A stretch of 64,000 bases of DNA from an uncultured Pelagibacteraceae bacterium (GTDB lineage: Bacteria; Pseudomonadota; Alphaproteobacteria; Pelagibacterales; Pelagibacteraceae), in contig CACAIU010000002.1 of NCBI GenBank assembly GCA_902532645.1, positions 1 to 64,000 on the forward strand, read 5' to 3'. The notes under the pieces are model-generated. The model saw nothing but the letters and a program-made list of their open reading frames with translations, made no database searches and was not told the DNA's origin. Positions 9,774-19,143 of the stretch are shown here, piece after piece (positions within the stretch are counted from its first letter, which is position 1; every line of letters starts with the position of its first letter). The translations under genes and the position numbers were made by a program.

Positions 9774-9980
9774 TTACGGAACTAAAACAGCTCTTCCCTT
9801 AACCTTACCGTCGTTAAGATCATGGAGCGCTTTATTAGCATCGTCCAATTTATATTCTTGCATGGATAGCTTCACTTTTCCTCGATCAGCTAACTCCATC
9901 AATTCGTATAATTCAGACCACGTTCCCACTAAATTTTCTTTTGTTGTTTTTGCATCTGTAATTTTATTTTTAAAATACAT
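9774..9980 (-). pseudogene. C-terminal remnant of a zinc-type (MDR) alcohol dehydrogenase
   Basis: 68 aa; ENLVGTWSELYELMELADRGKVK...YKLDDANKALHDLNDGKVKGRAVLVP resembles only the last part of MDR alcohol dehydrogenases; no catalytic domain upstream. Confidence 0.7.
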
Positions 9981-9983
9981 AGA

Positions 9984-10739
9984 CTAGAACATTACCTCGC
10001 CACCATTTGGTGATATGCAACTTCCATGAAAGAAACTTCCTTCAGGAGAAGCTAGCAACAATACAGCTGGTGCAATTTCATCAACTTCTGCAAATCTATT
10101 AAGAGGTATGGCCTTCTTCAAAGTATCAAGAAGTTCATCAGCAAGAGGTGTTAACAAATCAGTATTTGTTACACCTGGTGCTACTGCGTTAACCAATACA
10201 CCAGTACCAGCACATTCTAGAGCCAAAGCTCTTGTGAATGTTGTGTTTGCTCCTTTAGCTGCACAATAATGTGTTAAAGTTCCAGCACCTTTGTATGCAA
10301 GTTGCGAAGTGATATTTATAATACGTCCAGCACCTCTTTTCTTCATATCTTTATAAACTGCCTGCGTCATAAAGAAAGTACCCTTAACATGAACGTTCAA
10401 CATTCTGTCGAAACTTTCTTCGCTTATTTCTTCAAAATTCTCAGTTATGTTATGACCAGCATTGTTAACCAAGATATCAATATCACCCATCTGGCTTACC
10501 GCATTTGCATAAAATTCTTTAACTGATGAAGTTGATGAAACATCACATTCTGCAGCAAAACTTTTACGACCAAGTTTTTCAATTTCAGATGAAGTTTCTT
10601 TAGCCTTATCATTGTCTTTGTGATGGCAAAATGCAACATCTGCTCCTGCAGCGGCAAGCGTTAGAGCAACTCCACGCCCTATTCCTCTTGACCCTCCTGT
10701 TACAATTGCTTTTTTACCTTTAAGTTTTTCATTTGACAT
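9984..10739 (-). CDS. SDR family oxidoreductase
   Basis: TGGSRGIGRG, NNAG, YxxxK (HYCAAKGA) motifs. Confidence 0.92.
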   Translation of the reverse strand: MSNEKLKGKKAIVTGGSRGIGRGVALTLAAAGADVAFCHHKDNDKAKETSSEIEKLGRKSFAAECDVSSTSSVKEFYANAVSQMGDIDILVNNAGHNITENFEEISEESFDRMLNVHVKGTFFMTQAVYKDMKKRGAGRIINITSQLAYKGAGTLTHYCAAKGANTTFTRALALECAGTGVLVNAVAPGVTNTDLLTPLADELLDTLKKAIPLNRFAEVDEIAPAVLLLASPEGSFFHGSCISPNGGEVMF

Positions 10740-10772
10740 CGTTATTGACTCCTAAGTTAATTTTTTAAACTT

Positions 10773-10801
10773 ATTAGAATAACGTAGAACAAAGGAGTCA
10801 A
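10773..10801 (-). promoter_or_regulatory. Candidate sigma70 promoter for the SDR/ABC operon
   Basis: Minus strand TTGACT-17 nt-TCTAAT upstream of the SDR start. Confidence 0.55.
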
Positions 10802-10881
10802 CCAAACGTTAAATTGTCCAAAAAGTTGACAAATACAACCTGTGGTTAGTTGTTGAATGCATTATTTTTATTTATTTTTTA

Positions 10882-11973
10882 GTGATGGGAAATTTATTTT
10901 CAACAAGTGAAGAATTTAAAAATATTCTTAAAAAAAGAAAAATGATGTCATATAAAATGGGCCAAGAAATTTCTGATAGTTGGTCAAGATGTATCACAGA
11001 GGGGCTTAATCCATTTGAGGATCCAAAACAAAGTGTGGTATCTTCAATTGAATTAAAAGAGATTAAAGAAAAAAATGAGTCTCTTAGAAAAATAGTTCTT
11101 CCTGAATTAGAGCTTTTATATTCTCAAATAGCAGGTACCAATTTTATGATTGCATATTCTGATGAGAACGGTCTAGTTCTTGATACAATGTATGATAAAA
11201 CATGTCTTAATACAGACGTAGGTAAAACTGTAATACCGGGTTCAATATGGACAGAAAAAATTTGTGGCACAAATGGTTTAGGATTATCAGTTGAGTTAAA
11301 AAAACCAACAATAGTATCTGGTAAAGAACATTTTTTTACAGCTCATGAAAATATATCTTGTTTCGCAAGTCCAATTATTAATTATTACGGTAAGACTATT
11401 GGAATTATAGATGCTTCAACTGACTATATGTCTAGAGAGCAACACACTCTAGCTTTAGTGAAACTTGCAACTAGAAGTATCGAAACCAAATTATTTATTA
11501 AGAAGTTTGAAAACGAATTAATTTTATCTTTTCATCCTAGACAAGAGTATTTATCAACAACAAGTGTTGGGTTATTAGCTGTTAATGGAGACGGTTTTAT
11601 TGTAGGTGCAAACAGTAATGCAAAAATTATGCTTAACGGACTAGTAGATCTAAAAAATGAAGATTTTAATAAAATTTTTACCAATTCATTTCCATCTATT
11701 GCAACAGACATTTTAAATAATAAAATATTAAAAATTACTGATCACTTAGGCTCGTCTGTTTTTGTAGTTAAAAGTCAAATTTTTAAAGAAAATAAATTTG
11801 TAGATACTGGTAAACAAAATAAAATTTATCCATGTAAAAAATGTGAAGATACTAAAATTAAAAGAGAAAAATGTATTTTAATTAGGTCAACTTTTAATGA
11901 AACAAGTAATATTTCTGCAGCATCTAGAAAGCTAGGAGTTTCAAGAACAACAATTTATAAACACTTACAATAA
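10882..11973 (+). CDS. AcoR-like transcriptional regulator (GAF + sensor region + Fis-type HTH) lacking the AAA+ sigma54-activation domain
   Basis: GTNGLG GAF region, C-terminal NISAASRKLGVSRTTIYKHLQ HTH; no Walker A or GAFTGA; GTG 10882 or ATG 10885 start. Confidence 0.82.
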   Translation: MMGNLFSTSEEFKNILKKRKMMSYKMGQEISDSWSRCITEGLNPFEDPKQSVVSSIELKEIKEKNESLRKIVLPELELLYSQIAGTNFMIAYSDENGLVLDTMYDKTCLNTDVGKTVIPGSIWTEKICGTNGLGLSVELKKPTIVSGKEHFFTAHENISCFASPIINYYGKTIGIIDASTDYMSREQHTLALVKLATRSIETKLFIKKFENELILSFHPRQEYLSTTSVGLLAVNGDGFIVGANSNAKIMLNGLVDLKNEDFNKIFTNSFPSIATDILNNKILKITDHLGSSVFVVKSQIFKENKFVDTGKQNKIYPCKKCEDTKIKREKCILIRSTFNETSNISAASRKLGVSRTTIYKHLQ

Positions 11974-11979
11974 AATTAT

Positions 11980-12894
11980 TTAATCAATTGGATAATCCCA
12001 AGCACTACCACCAATAACTTTTGAAATAGCAGAAAAATCTTTAGTATCATTTCCATCTTTACAAAATTGGTCATAAATTTCTAAAGCCATTTTTCCTAAT
12101 GGCGTTTCTGCATTTACACTTTGGGCACAATCATTTGCAAGTTTAAGGTCTTTATTCATCATTCCTGCAGAGAAACCTGGACGATAATTATTATTTGAAG
12201 GTGTACCATCAATTAAACCAGGTAAAGGTGGATAAACAGAAATTGGCCAGCTGTTACCTGATGCATTTTTCATAATTTCATGAACTTTTTTAATATCTAT
12301 GTTTAATCTTTTTGCTAACATTAACGACTCTGAAGCAGCAATCATTGCAATTCCTAGGGCCATATTGTTACAAATCTTAGCACCATTCCCACTACCTAAA
12401 TCACCTGCGTGAAATATATTTTTTCCCATGATTTTTAATAAAGGAAGCGCTTTTTCAAAAGCTTCCTTTGATCCACCAACCATTATATTTAAAGTTGCTT
12501 TTTGTGCTCCCATTACTCCACCACTAACTGGCGCATCAATCATTTCTATTCCTTTTTCTGAAGCTTTTTTTCCAATCCTGATAGAAGTTTGAATATCAAT
12601 TGTAGAACAATCAATTAGCAAACAATTTTTTGAAACTTTATTTATTATTCCATTATCACCTAAATAAACTTCCTTAGAATGTTTGCCCTCTGGAAGCATA
12701 GTAATAACTGTCTCAACATGATCTGTAATTAAATCATCTAAATTTTCCACTGTTTCAAGATTTTTATCTTTTGCAATCCCAAGCATTTTTTTTGAGACAT
12801 CAAAAACTTTTACAGATTTACCTGCCTTCATTAAATTTTCAGCCATTGGACAACCCATGTTGCCAACGCCGATAAAAGCTATCGATTGAGACAT
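11980..12894 (-). CDS. 3-hydroxyisobutyrate dehydrogenase family protein (beta-hydroxyacid dehydrogenase)
   Basis: FIGVGNMGCPMAENL, DAPVSGGVMGAQ, GNGAKICNN motifs. Confidence 0.92.
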   Translation of the reverse strand: MSQSIAFIGVGNMGCPMAENLMKAGKSVKVFDVSKKMLGIAKDKNLETVENLDDLITDHVETVITMLPEGKHSKEVYLGDNGIINKVSKNCLLIDCSTIDIQTSIRIGKKASEKGIEMIDAPVSGGVMGAQKATLNIMVGGSKEAFEKALPLLKIMGKNIFHAGDLGSGNGAKICNNMALGIAMIAASESLMLAKRLNIDIKKVHEIMKNASGNSWPISVYPPLPGLIDGTPSNNNYRPGFSAGMMNKDLKLANDCAQSVNAETPLGKMALEIYDQFCKDGNDTKDFSAISKVIGGSAWDYPID

Positions 12895-12895
12895 T

Positions 12896-13849
12896 TTAAT
12901 TTACTTTATTAATACAATTTCCAGTTCTAAAAAACTCATCTAAATTATCAATTGCTAAATTTCCCATTGCAATTCTTGTATCTTTTGTTGCACTCCCAAG
13001 ATGAGGTAAAACAAAAGCACTTGGAATTTTTAAATAACCAGGATTTAGATTTGGCTCATTTTTATAAACATCTAATCCTGCTGCATAAATTTTTCTTCTA
13101 TTCAATGCATCAATTAAAGCTTCATCATCAACTATATCACCTCTTGCAACATTTGTTATGACGGCACCTTTGGGGAAATACTCAACAGTCTCTTTATTTA
13201 TCAAGTTCTCTGTTTCTTTTGTGGCTGGACAACAAATTGATAAAACATCTGAGACTGAAAAAAGACTTTTTATGCTGTCATGATATGTTGCACCTTGCTC
13301 TTTATCTTCACTTAATTTTGAACGATTATGATAATGAATAACCATACCTAAAGATTTTGCAATTTTTGCAATTTTTTGGCCAATACGCCCCATACCTAAA
13401 ATTCCTAATCTTGTTCCTGTTAATTGTTTCCCAATTAAATAATCAGCAGACCATTTCCATCCACCTTCTTTTGCAGACTCTATTCCTTCGGAAGCTCTTC
13501 TGCACGCTCCTAAAATTAATAAAATTCCGATTTCTGCTGTAGCATCTGATAAAACTTCTGGTGTATTTGTTACTGCTATACCTCTATTCTTTGCTGCTTC
13601 TAAATCAATGTTTCCAAATCCTACTGCAAAATTAGAAATTATTTTAATTGTGTCTGGTAATTGATTAATTGTTTCTGCATCTAATTTTTCAGTTAGTGAT
13701 GATAATATGCCATCAAATCCTTGACTCATTTCAATAATTTTTTTTTGTGAATAAAGTTCATCATTAGTATTAAATTTAGCATCAAATAACTTAGATGCTT
13801 TGTCTTCACTTTCTCTTATCAAGCGTCTTGTAATTAAAACTTTTTTCAT
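12896..13849 (-). CDS. D-2-hydroxyacid dehydrogenase (glyoxylate/hydroxypyruvate reductase-like)
   Basis: GILGMGRIGQKIAK and LPHLGSAT motifs. Confidence 0.92.
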   Translation of the reverse strand: MKKVLITRRLIRESEDKASKLFDAKFNTNDELYSQKKIIEMSQGFDGILSSLTEKLDAETINQLPDTIKIISNFAVGFGNIDLEAAKNRGIAVTNTPEVLSDATAEIGILLILGACRRASEGIESAKEGGWKWSADYLIGKQLTGTRLGILGMGRIGQKIAKIAKSLGMVIHYHNRSKLSEDKEQGATYHDSIKSLFSVSDVLSICCPATKETENLINKETVEYFPKGAVITNVARGDIVDDEALIDALNRRKIYAAGLDVYKNEPNLNPGYLKIPSAFVLPHLGSATKDTRIAMGNLAIDNLDEFFRTGNCINKVN

Positions 13850-13854
13850 AATTT

Positions 13855-15144
13855 CTATTTTAAAATTTCAGGTTTTGGTCCACCTGTGTACCAATCTAAA
13901 ACTTCAATTGTATGTAATATTGGAACTTTAGTACCATGAGCAATTTGAGTAATACAACCAATATTTCCAGTAGAAATAAAATCTGGATTTAAACTCTCAA
14001 TATTATTTACTTTTTTCTTCAATAATTGTTTTGCAATTTTTGATTGCAATATGTTGTAAGTACCAGCTGATCCACAACATATATGTCCCTCAGGAATTTC
14101 CATAATTTCATTATTAGTTTTCTCAAGTAACGAAACAGGCTGAGAATGAACTTTTTGACCATGCTGCATTGAACACGCAGAGTGATAAGCTACTTTATAT
14201 TTTTTTTCTTTATCTTTAATATCAAGTTTTAAACTTTCAAATATATATTCCGATATATCTTTTGTAAGCTCTGATATTACTTTTGCTTTTTTACTCAGTT
14301 CTTTGTCCTCACGAAAAATAAATCCATAATCTTTCATGGTTGTTCCACAACCTGATGTATTTGATAAAATTGCATCTAAATTTCCCTTTTGATGCTCCTC
14401 ATACCAAGTGTTTATATTGTTCTTAAAATCTTGATGTGCATCCTCCTCTTTTCCAAGATGATGATTTAAAGATCCACAACAACGAATTTTTTTTGGAACA
14501 ACTACTTCTACGCCGTGTCTGTTTAATAGCCTTATTGTTGCTTCATTAATTTGAGGAGATATTTCTTTTTGTACACATCCTGTTAAAAGAGCAACTCTAG
14601 CAATTCTTTTTTTAGTAGAGGATTTGTAAACTTCTTTAATTGGTAAGCTTTTTTTAGGAAATTTTGTAGGCATTAACTCAATCATGTCCTTAATTTTTGA
14701 TGGCATTAAGAATTTAAATGGCTTCGATAATTTTACTAATAAACTTGATAATCTAAAAACTTTTGTATTTGGAAGAGTGATAGATAAAAAATATCTTATT
14801 AACTTATCAAACAATGATCTTTGATAATTTTTTTCAATATATTTTTTTCCATGGTCAATTATGTGCATATAATTTACACCAGCTGGGCAAGTCGTCATAC
14901 AACTATAACATGAGAGACATCGATCGATATGCTTTACTACTTTTTTAGTCGGCTTCCGATTATTTTCTAACATATCTTTAATTAGATAGATACGTCCTCT
15001 GGGTCCATCTAGCTCATCACCTAAAAGTTGATGAGTAGGGCATGTAGCATTACACATTCCACAATGCACACATTTTTTAAAAACTTTTTCATTTGCAAAA
15101 TTGTCTGGATCTCTAAGCTGTTCTTCAGTAAATTTTGTTTGCAT
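13855..15144 (-). CDS. glcF: Glycolate oxidase iron-sulfur subunit
   Basis: CVHCGMCNATCPTH and CLSCYSCMTTCP ferredoxin motifs; CCG domains. Confidence 0.93.
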   Translation of the reverse strand: MQTKFTEEQLRDPDNFANEKVFKKCVHCGMCNATCPTHQLLGDELDGPRGRIYLIKDMLENNRKPTKKVVKHIDRCLSCYSCMTTCPAGVNYMHIIDHGKKYIEKNYQRSLFDKLIRYFLSITLPNTKVFRLSSLLVKLSKPFKFLMPSKIKDMIELMPTKFPKKSLPIKEVYKSSTKKRIARVALLTGCVQKEISPQINEATIRLLNRHGVEVVVPKKIRCCGSLNHHLGKEEDAHQDFKNNINTWYEEHQKGNLDAILSNTSGCGTTMKDYGFIFREDKELSKKAKVISELTKDISEYIFESLKLDIKDKEKKYKVAYHSACSMQHGQKVHSQPVSLLEKTNNEIMEIPEGHICCGSAGTYNILQSKIAKQLLKKKVNNIESLNPDFISTGNIGCITQIAHGTKVPILHTIEVLDWYTGGPKPEILK

Positions 15145-16445
15145 TAAACACCTCTATACATTTTACCTGGGTTTAAAATTCTTTTTGGATCAAAACTTTG
15201 TTTTACTTTTTCAGAAATCATCAAACGTACTTTATCAACGGTAAAAATAGGTTCACCATAATCATATTCGGATGAAGTTTTAATTACTGTCAAATAACCT
15301 CCAAAATCGTTTGCCATTTTTTTTAAATCTTTAATCTTTTCCTCTTTTTTACTATTAACTTCAATCCAGAATAACGACCCACACCAGTCAGTAAAATAAT
15401 TATGATTATTTTCCAAATATTTAGATAATTTTGAACCATTCGCTGGCGGTATCACCATTCGTATTAAATTGTGTTCGGTCTTTTCGAATACCTCTAAATT
15501 ATTTATTTTTTTCCAAAATGGTTCTGATTGATAAACATCAAGAGTAGATATATCTGAATTGTTTAATTCAAGTTCTTTTTTTAAATTATTAATTTTTTCC
15601 TCAATTGAAATTTTACCCCCCTCAACTCTAAATGCTACAAACGAAACTTTTGATTTAAGATCATTAAACTTAAAAACATTATTTCTTTTAGCTGAAAATT
15701 CTTTATCATTTGATTGCTCTGGAATAAAGACAGCACCAGAAATTTCACTACTTGAACTAGATAATTTATTAAACAAATCATAAATTTGTTCAAAATTATT
15801 AGGATAAATTATTACAGTTTTCGAAGAGTCTTTTTTAGGTAAAACCTTTAATGTAATTTCAGTCAAAGCAACAAGTGTACCAAACGAACCAGCTATAAGT
15901 TTTGATAAATCATAACCCGTAACATTTTTAACGACAGTGCCTCCTGATTTAATTATATCTCCTTTTCCATTCACTCCCTTAAAACCTAGGACATGATCTC
16001 GAACACTTCCAACTTTAAATCTTCGTGAGCCTGCATAATTACATGATAAGTATCCTGCTATTGTTCCTTTATTTGATTTGCCATCTTTAATATACCCGAA
16101 GTCTATTGGTTCAAAAGCTAGCTCTTGATTATTTTCGCTTAAGACCTGCTCGATTTCATTGATTGGTGTACAGGCTTTAACTTTGATATACAATTCTTCA
16201 GGTCTATAATCGATAATACCAGAAATTTTAGACAAAGAAGTAGTGTTAGCCGATTGAGTTTTGTTTCCAATAAAGCTTTTTGAATTGTTACCAATAATTT
16301 CCGTTGGAGAATCTTGTTTATATAGTTCCCGAATTAAATCTGAAACTTCAACCTCATCTTTAGGGTAATAGACGTTGTTAGAATCTTGGAAGATCTGGGA
16401 ATTTATCTTTATTTTTGTGGACATGAACCCTTCCTTCCTCTGCAC
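15144..16445 (-). CDS. glcE: Glycolate oxidase FAD-binding subunit GlcE
   Basis: FAD_binding_4-like sequence between glcF and glcD; the start may be internal (MSTKIK). Confidence 0.9.
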   Translation of the reverse strand: MQRKEGFMSTKIKINSQIFQDSNNVYYPKDEVEVSDLIRELYKQDSPTEIIGNNSKSFIGNKTQSANTTSLSKISGIIDYRPEELYIKVKACTPINEIEQVLSENNQELAFEPIDFGYIKDGKSNKGTIAGYLSCNYAGSRRFKVGSVRDHVLGFKGVNGKGDIIKSGGTVVKNVTGYDLSKLIAGSFGTLVALTEITLKVLPKKDSSKTVIIYPNNFEQIYDLFNKLSSSSSEISGAVFIPEQSNDKEFSAKRNNVFKFNDLKSKVSFVAFRVEGGKISIEEKINNLKKELELNNSDISTLDVYQSEPFWKKINNLEVFEKTEHNLIRMVIPPANGSKLSKYLENNHNYFTDWCGSLFWIEVNSKKEEKIKDLKKMANDFGGYLTVIKTSSEYDYGEPIFTVDKVRLMISEKVKQSFDPKRILNPGKMYRGV

Positions 16446-17874
16446 ATTTTCTAAGTATAGGATAAACTTTTCCAGGATTTAATAAATTTTTTTCGTCTAA
16501 TGATTTTTTAATACTTAATTGTTGTTGTATATCGTTATCATTAAACATTTCACACATAAGTTCTCTTTTTTCTATACCAACACCATGCTCACCTGTAATA
16601 ACTCCACCAAGTCTTACACATGTTTTTAATATCTCAGAACCAAATTCCTCAGTTTTTCTAAGTTGTTCTTTATCATTTCCATCAAACATAATAAGTGGAT
16701 GTAAATTTCCATCACCTGCATGAAAACAATTTGCCACTGGTAATTCATATTTTTCTGATAATTTTTTAATTTCTAATAATGCTTCAGCAAGCTTGCCTCT
16801 TGGAATAGATCCATCCATACAATAATAATCAGGGGCCATAGCTCCACAAGCTGGGAAAGCAGCTTTTCTTCCAGCCCAGAAAGAAAGTCTTTCTTTCTCA
16901 CTATTACTAAGTTTAAGACTAGAACAATTATTTTTTTTACAAATTGCCTCTACTTTTTTAATTAACTCATTAACCTCTGACTCTGTTCCATCAAGTTCTA
17001 CTATTAATAATAATTCCGCATCTCTTGGATATCCTGCTTTACTAAAATTATCTGTTGCCTCAATTAAAGCCTTATCCATTATTTCCATTCCTGCTGGAAC
17101 TATTCCACTTGAAATAATTTCTGAGGCTGCATCTCCACCTTCTTTAATAGATGGAAAACCTATCAAAGCCGCTCTTACTACTTGAGGTGTTTTTAAAATT
17201 TTAACTGTAACTTCAGTGACAACTCCCAATAATCCCTCTGAACCACAAATTAAACCCATAAGATCATATCCCTCTTGATCAAAAGATTTTCCTCCAAATC
17301 TACAAATAGTTCCATCCATCATAACCATTTGTACACCTAAAATATTATTTGTGGTTGTTCCATATTTTAATGAGTGAACTCCACCAGAATTTTCAGCAAC
17401 ATTTCCACCTATAGAACATGCTAACTGGCTCGAAGGGTCTGGCGCATAATAAAATCCTTTGTGTTGAACTGCATGAGTAATACCTAGATTTGTAACTCCT
17501 GGCTGAGTCACAACACATTTATTTTCGTAATCAATTTCTAATATTTTATTAAATTTTCCTAAACCAAGAAGAATAGCGTCTTGAAGAGGTAATGCTCCGC
17601 CGGACAATCCTGTGCCTGCACCTCTTGGTACAACTTTTATATTTTCACTATGACAATATTTTAATATCTCGCTTACTTCTTTTGTATTTTCTGGAAGTAC
17701 TACTGCTAATGGTGTTTGCGTATAAACTGATAAAGCATCAGTTTCATATGGTCTCAATTCATCAGCCTCACTCAATACATTTCCTATATTGGTTAACTTT
17801 GAAAGTTTTTTTACTATTTCACTTTTTTTACTTAAAATAGAATTATCAATTTTTGGTAAAGCTATTTCAGACAT
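16378..17874 (-). CDS. glcD: Glycolate oxidase subunit GlcD (FAD-linked)
   Basis: PRGAGTGLSGGALP, GEHGVGIEKR, C-terminal CAEEGRVHVHKNKDKFPDLPRF. Confidence 0.95.
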   Translation of the reverse strand: MSEIALPKIDNSILSKKSEIVKKLSKLTNIGNVLSEADELRPYETDALSVYTQTPLAVVLPENTKEVSEILKYCHSENIKVVPRGAGTGLSGGALPLQDAILLGLGKFNKILEIDYENKCVVTQPGVTNLGITHAVQHKGFYYAPDPSSQLACSIGGNVAENSGGVHSLKYGTTTNNILGVQMVMMDGTICRFGGKSFDQEGYDLMGLICGSEGLLGVVTEVTVKILKTPQVVRAALIGFPSIKEGGDAASEIISSGIVPAGMEIMDKALIEATDNFSKAGYPRDAELLLIVELDGTESEVNELIKKVEAICKKNNCSSLKLSNSEKERLSFWAGRKAAFPACGAMAPDYYCMDGSIPRGKLAEALLEIKKLSEKYELPVANCFHAGDGNLHPLIMFDGNDKEQLRKTEEFGSEILKTCVRLGGVITGEHGVGIEKRELMCEMFNDNDIQQQLSIKKSLDEKNLLNPGKVYPILRKCAEEGRVHVHKNKDKFPDLPRF

Positions 17875-17877
17875 AGC

Positions 17878-19041
17878 TTAACCTAACATTTTTTTGATAT
17901 TTTCCAATGCGTTAGAAATGTTATCTCGAGAGGCTGCAAAGCTAAATCTTACATAATCTTTGCATGTTTTTCCAAAAGCTGTACCGGGAACTATAGCAAC
18001 ACCAGCCTCATGCATAGCTCTTTTACAAAATTCACTACCATCCATTCCAGTTCCAATAACTTTAGGGAATGCATAAAATGCTCCACCAGGTAAACTACAT
18101 TCTACACCAGGTAAACTATTCAAACCTTCATGAATTAATTTTCTTCTTAATGTGAACTTTTCCATCATCTCATCAATTGAGTCATCAGGTCCATCTAAGG
18201 CGGCAATACCTGCGAACTGAGCGGAAGCATTCACACATGAAACACTATTAATTAATAATTTGTTTACATGTTCAACTAAATTTTCTGGCCAAAAACTCCA
18301 ACCAAGTCTCCAACCTGTCATTGAGTAAGCTTTACTCCAACCTTCTAAAACTATTAATCTTTCTCTTAACTCAGGGTAATTAAAGAATGTTGGCATTTCT
18401 TTATCATCAAAAATTTGTCTACTATAAATTTCATCACTTAAAATAGTCACATGAGGATGTTTTTTTAAACCCTCGGCCAATTTGTCTATTTCTGATTTTT
18501 CTACAAAACTTCCAGTAGGATTATTTGGATTTATTAAAATTAATAATCTAGTTTTATCGGTAATTAGAGATAAAATTTTATCTGCACTAAACTTTAAATC
18601 TTTATCTTCAGTTAGATCGTAAGGTACTGCAGTAGAACCAGTATAATTAATCATTGATTCATAAATAGGAAATGCTGGAGTTGGATGAATTATCTCTGCT
18701 CCTGGCTCACCAAAACACTGAATTGCATAGTGCATTGTTGGTTTCCCACCTGGCATAATAATAATTCTTTCAGGATCTACCTCAGCACTATAACGTTTCT
18801 TTATCCATCTAGTGACTGCCTGTCTACACTCTAAAATACCATTCGAAAGAACATATCCGTGATGTCCATCATCTAGAGCTTTTTTTGCTGCTTCAACTAC
18901 ATGTTTTGGTGTTTTAAAGTCAGGTTGACCTAAACCTAAGTGAATCATAGGTTTGCCTTGAGCTTCAAGTTTTTTTGCTTCAGCTAAAACAGAAAAAGCG
19001 CTTTCAGTTCCAAGCCTATTTAAAGATTTTGCAAGTTCCAT
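17878..19041 (-). CDS. Class I PLP-dependent aminotransferase
   Basis: NPNNPTGS, SDEIYS, SKAYSMTGWRLGW motifs. Confidence 0.93.
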   Translation of the reverse strand: MELAKSLNRLGTESAFSVLAEAKKLEAQGKPMIHLGLGQPDFKTPKHVVEAAKKALDDGHHGYVLSNGILECRQAVTRWIKKRYSAEVDPERIIIMPGGKPTMHYAIQCFGEPGAEIIHPTPAFPIYESMINYTGSTAVPYDLTEDKDLKFSADKILSLITDKTRLLILINPNNPTGSFVEKSEIDKLAEGLKKHPHVTILSDEIYSRQIFDDKEMPTFFNYPELRERLIVLEGWSKAYSMTGWRLGWSFWPENLVEHVNKLLINSVSCVNASAQFAGIAALDGPDDSIDEMMEKFTLRRKLIHEGLNSLPGVECSLPGGAFYAFPKVIGTGMDGSEFCKRAMHEAGVAIVPGTAFGKTCKDYVRFSFAASRDNISNALENIKKMLG

Positions 19042-19143
19042 ACAATTTAAAAATTAAAAACGAGAAACTAAACGAAAATTGGTTTTTTGTCTATTTAGTT
19101 TAAAAGTCTAATTTATCAAATAAATGCTTAAAATTCTTATATT

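Noticed and set aside
19064-19110. aaactaaa…tttagttt inverted repeat between the aminotransferase and hydroxyacid dehydrogenase genes
   Set aside because: A/T-only mostly, likely by chance in AT-rich DNA; no clear U-tract. Coordinates approximate.
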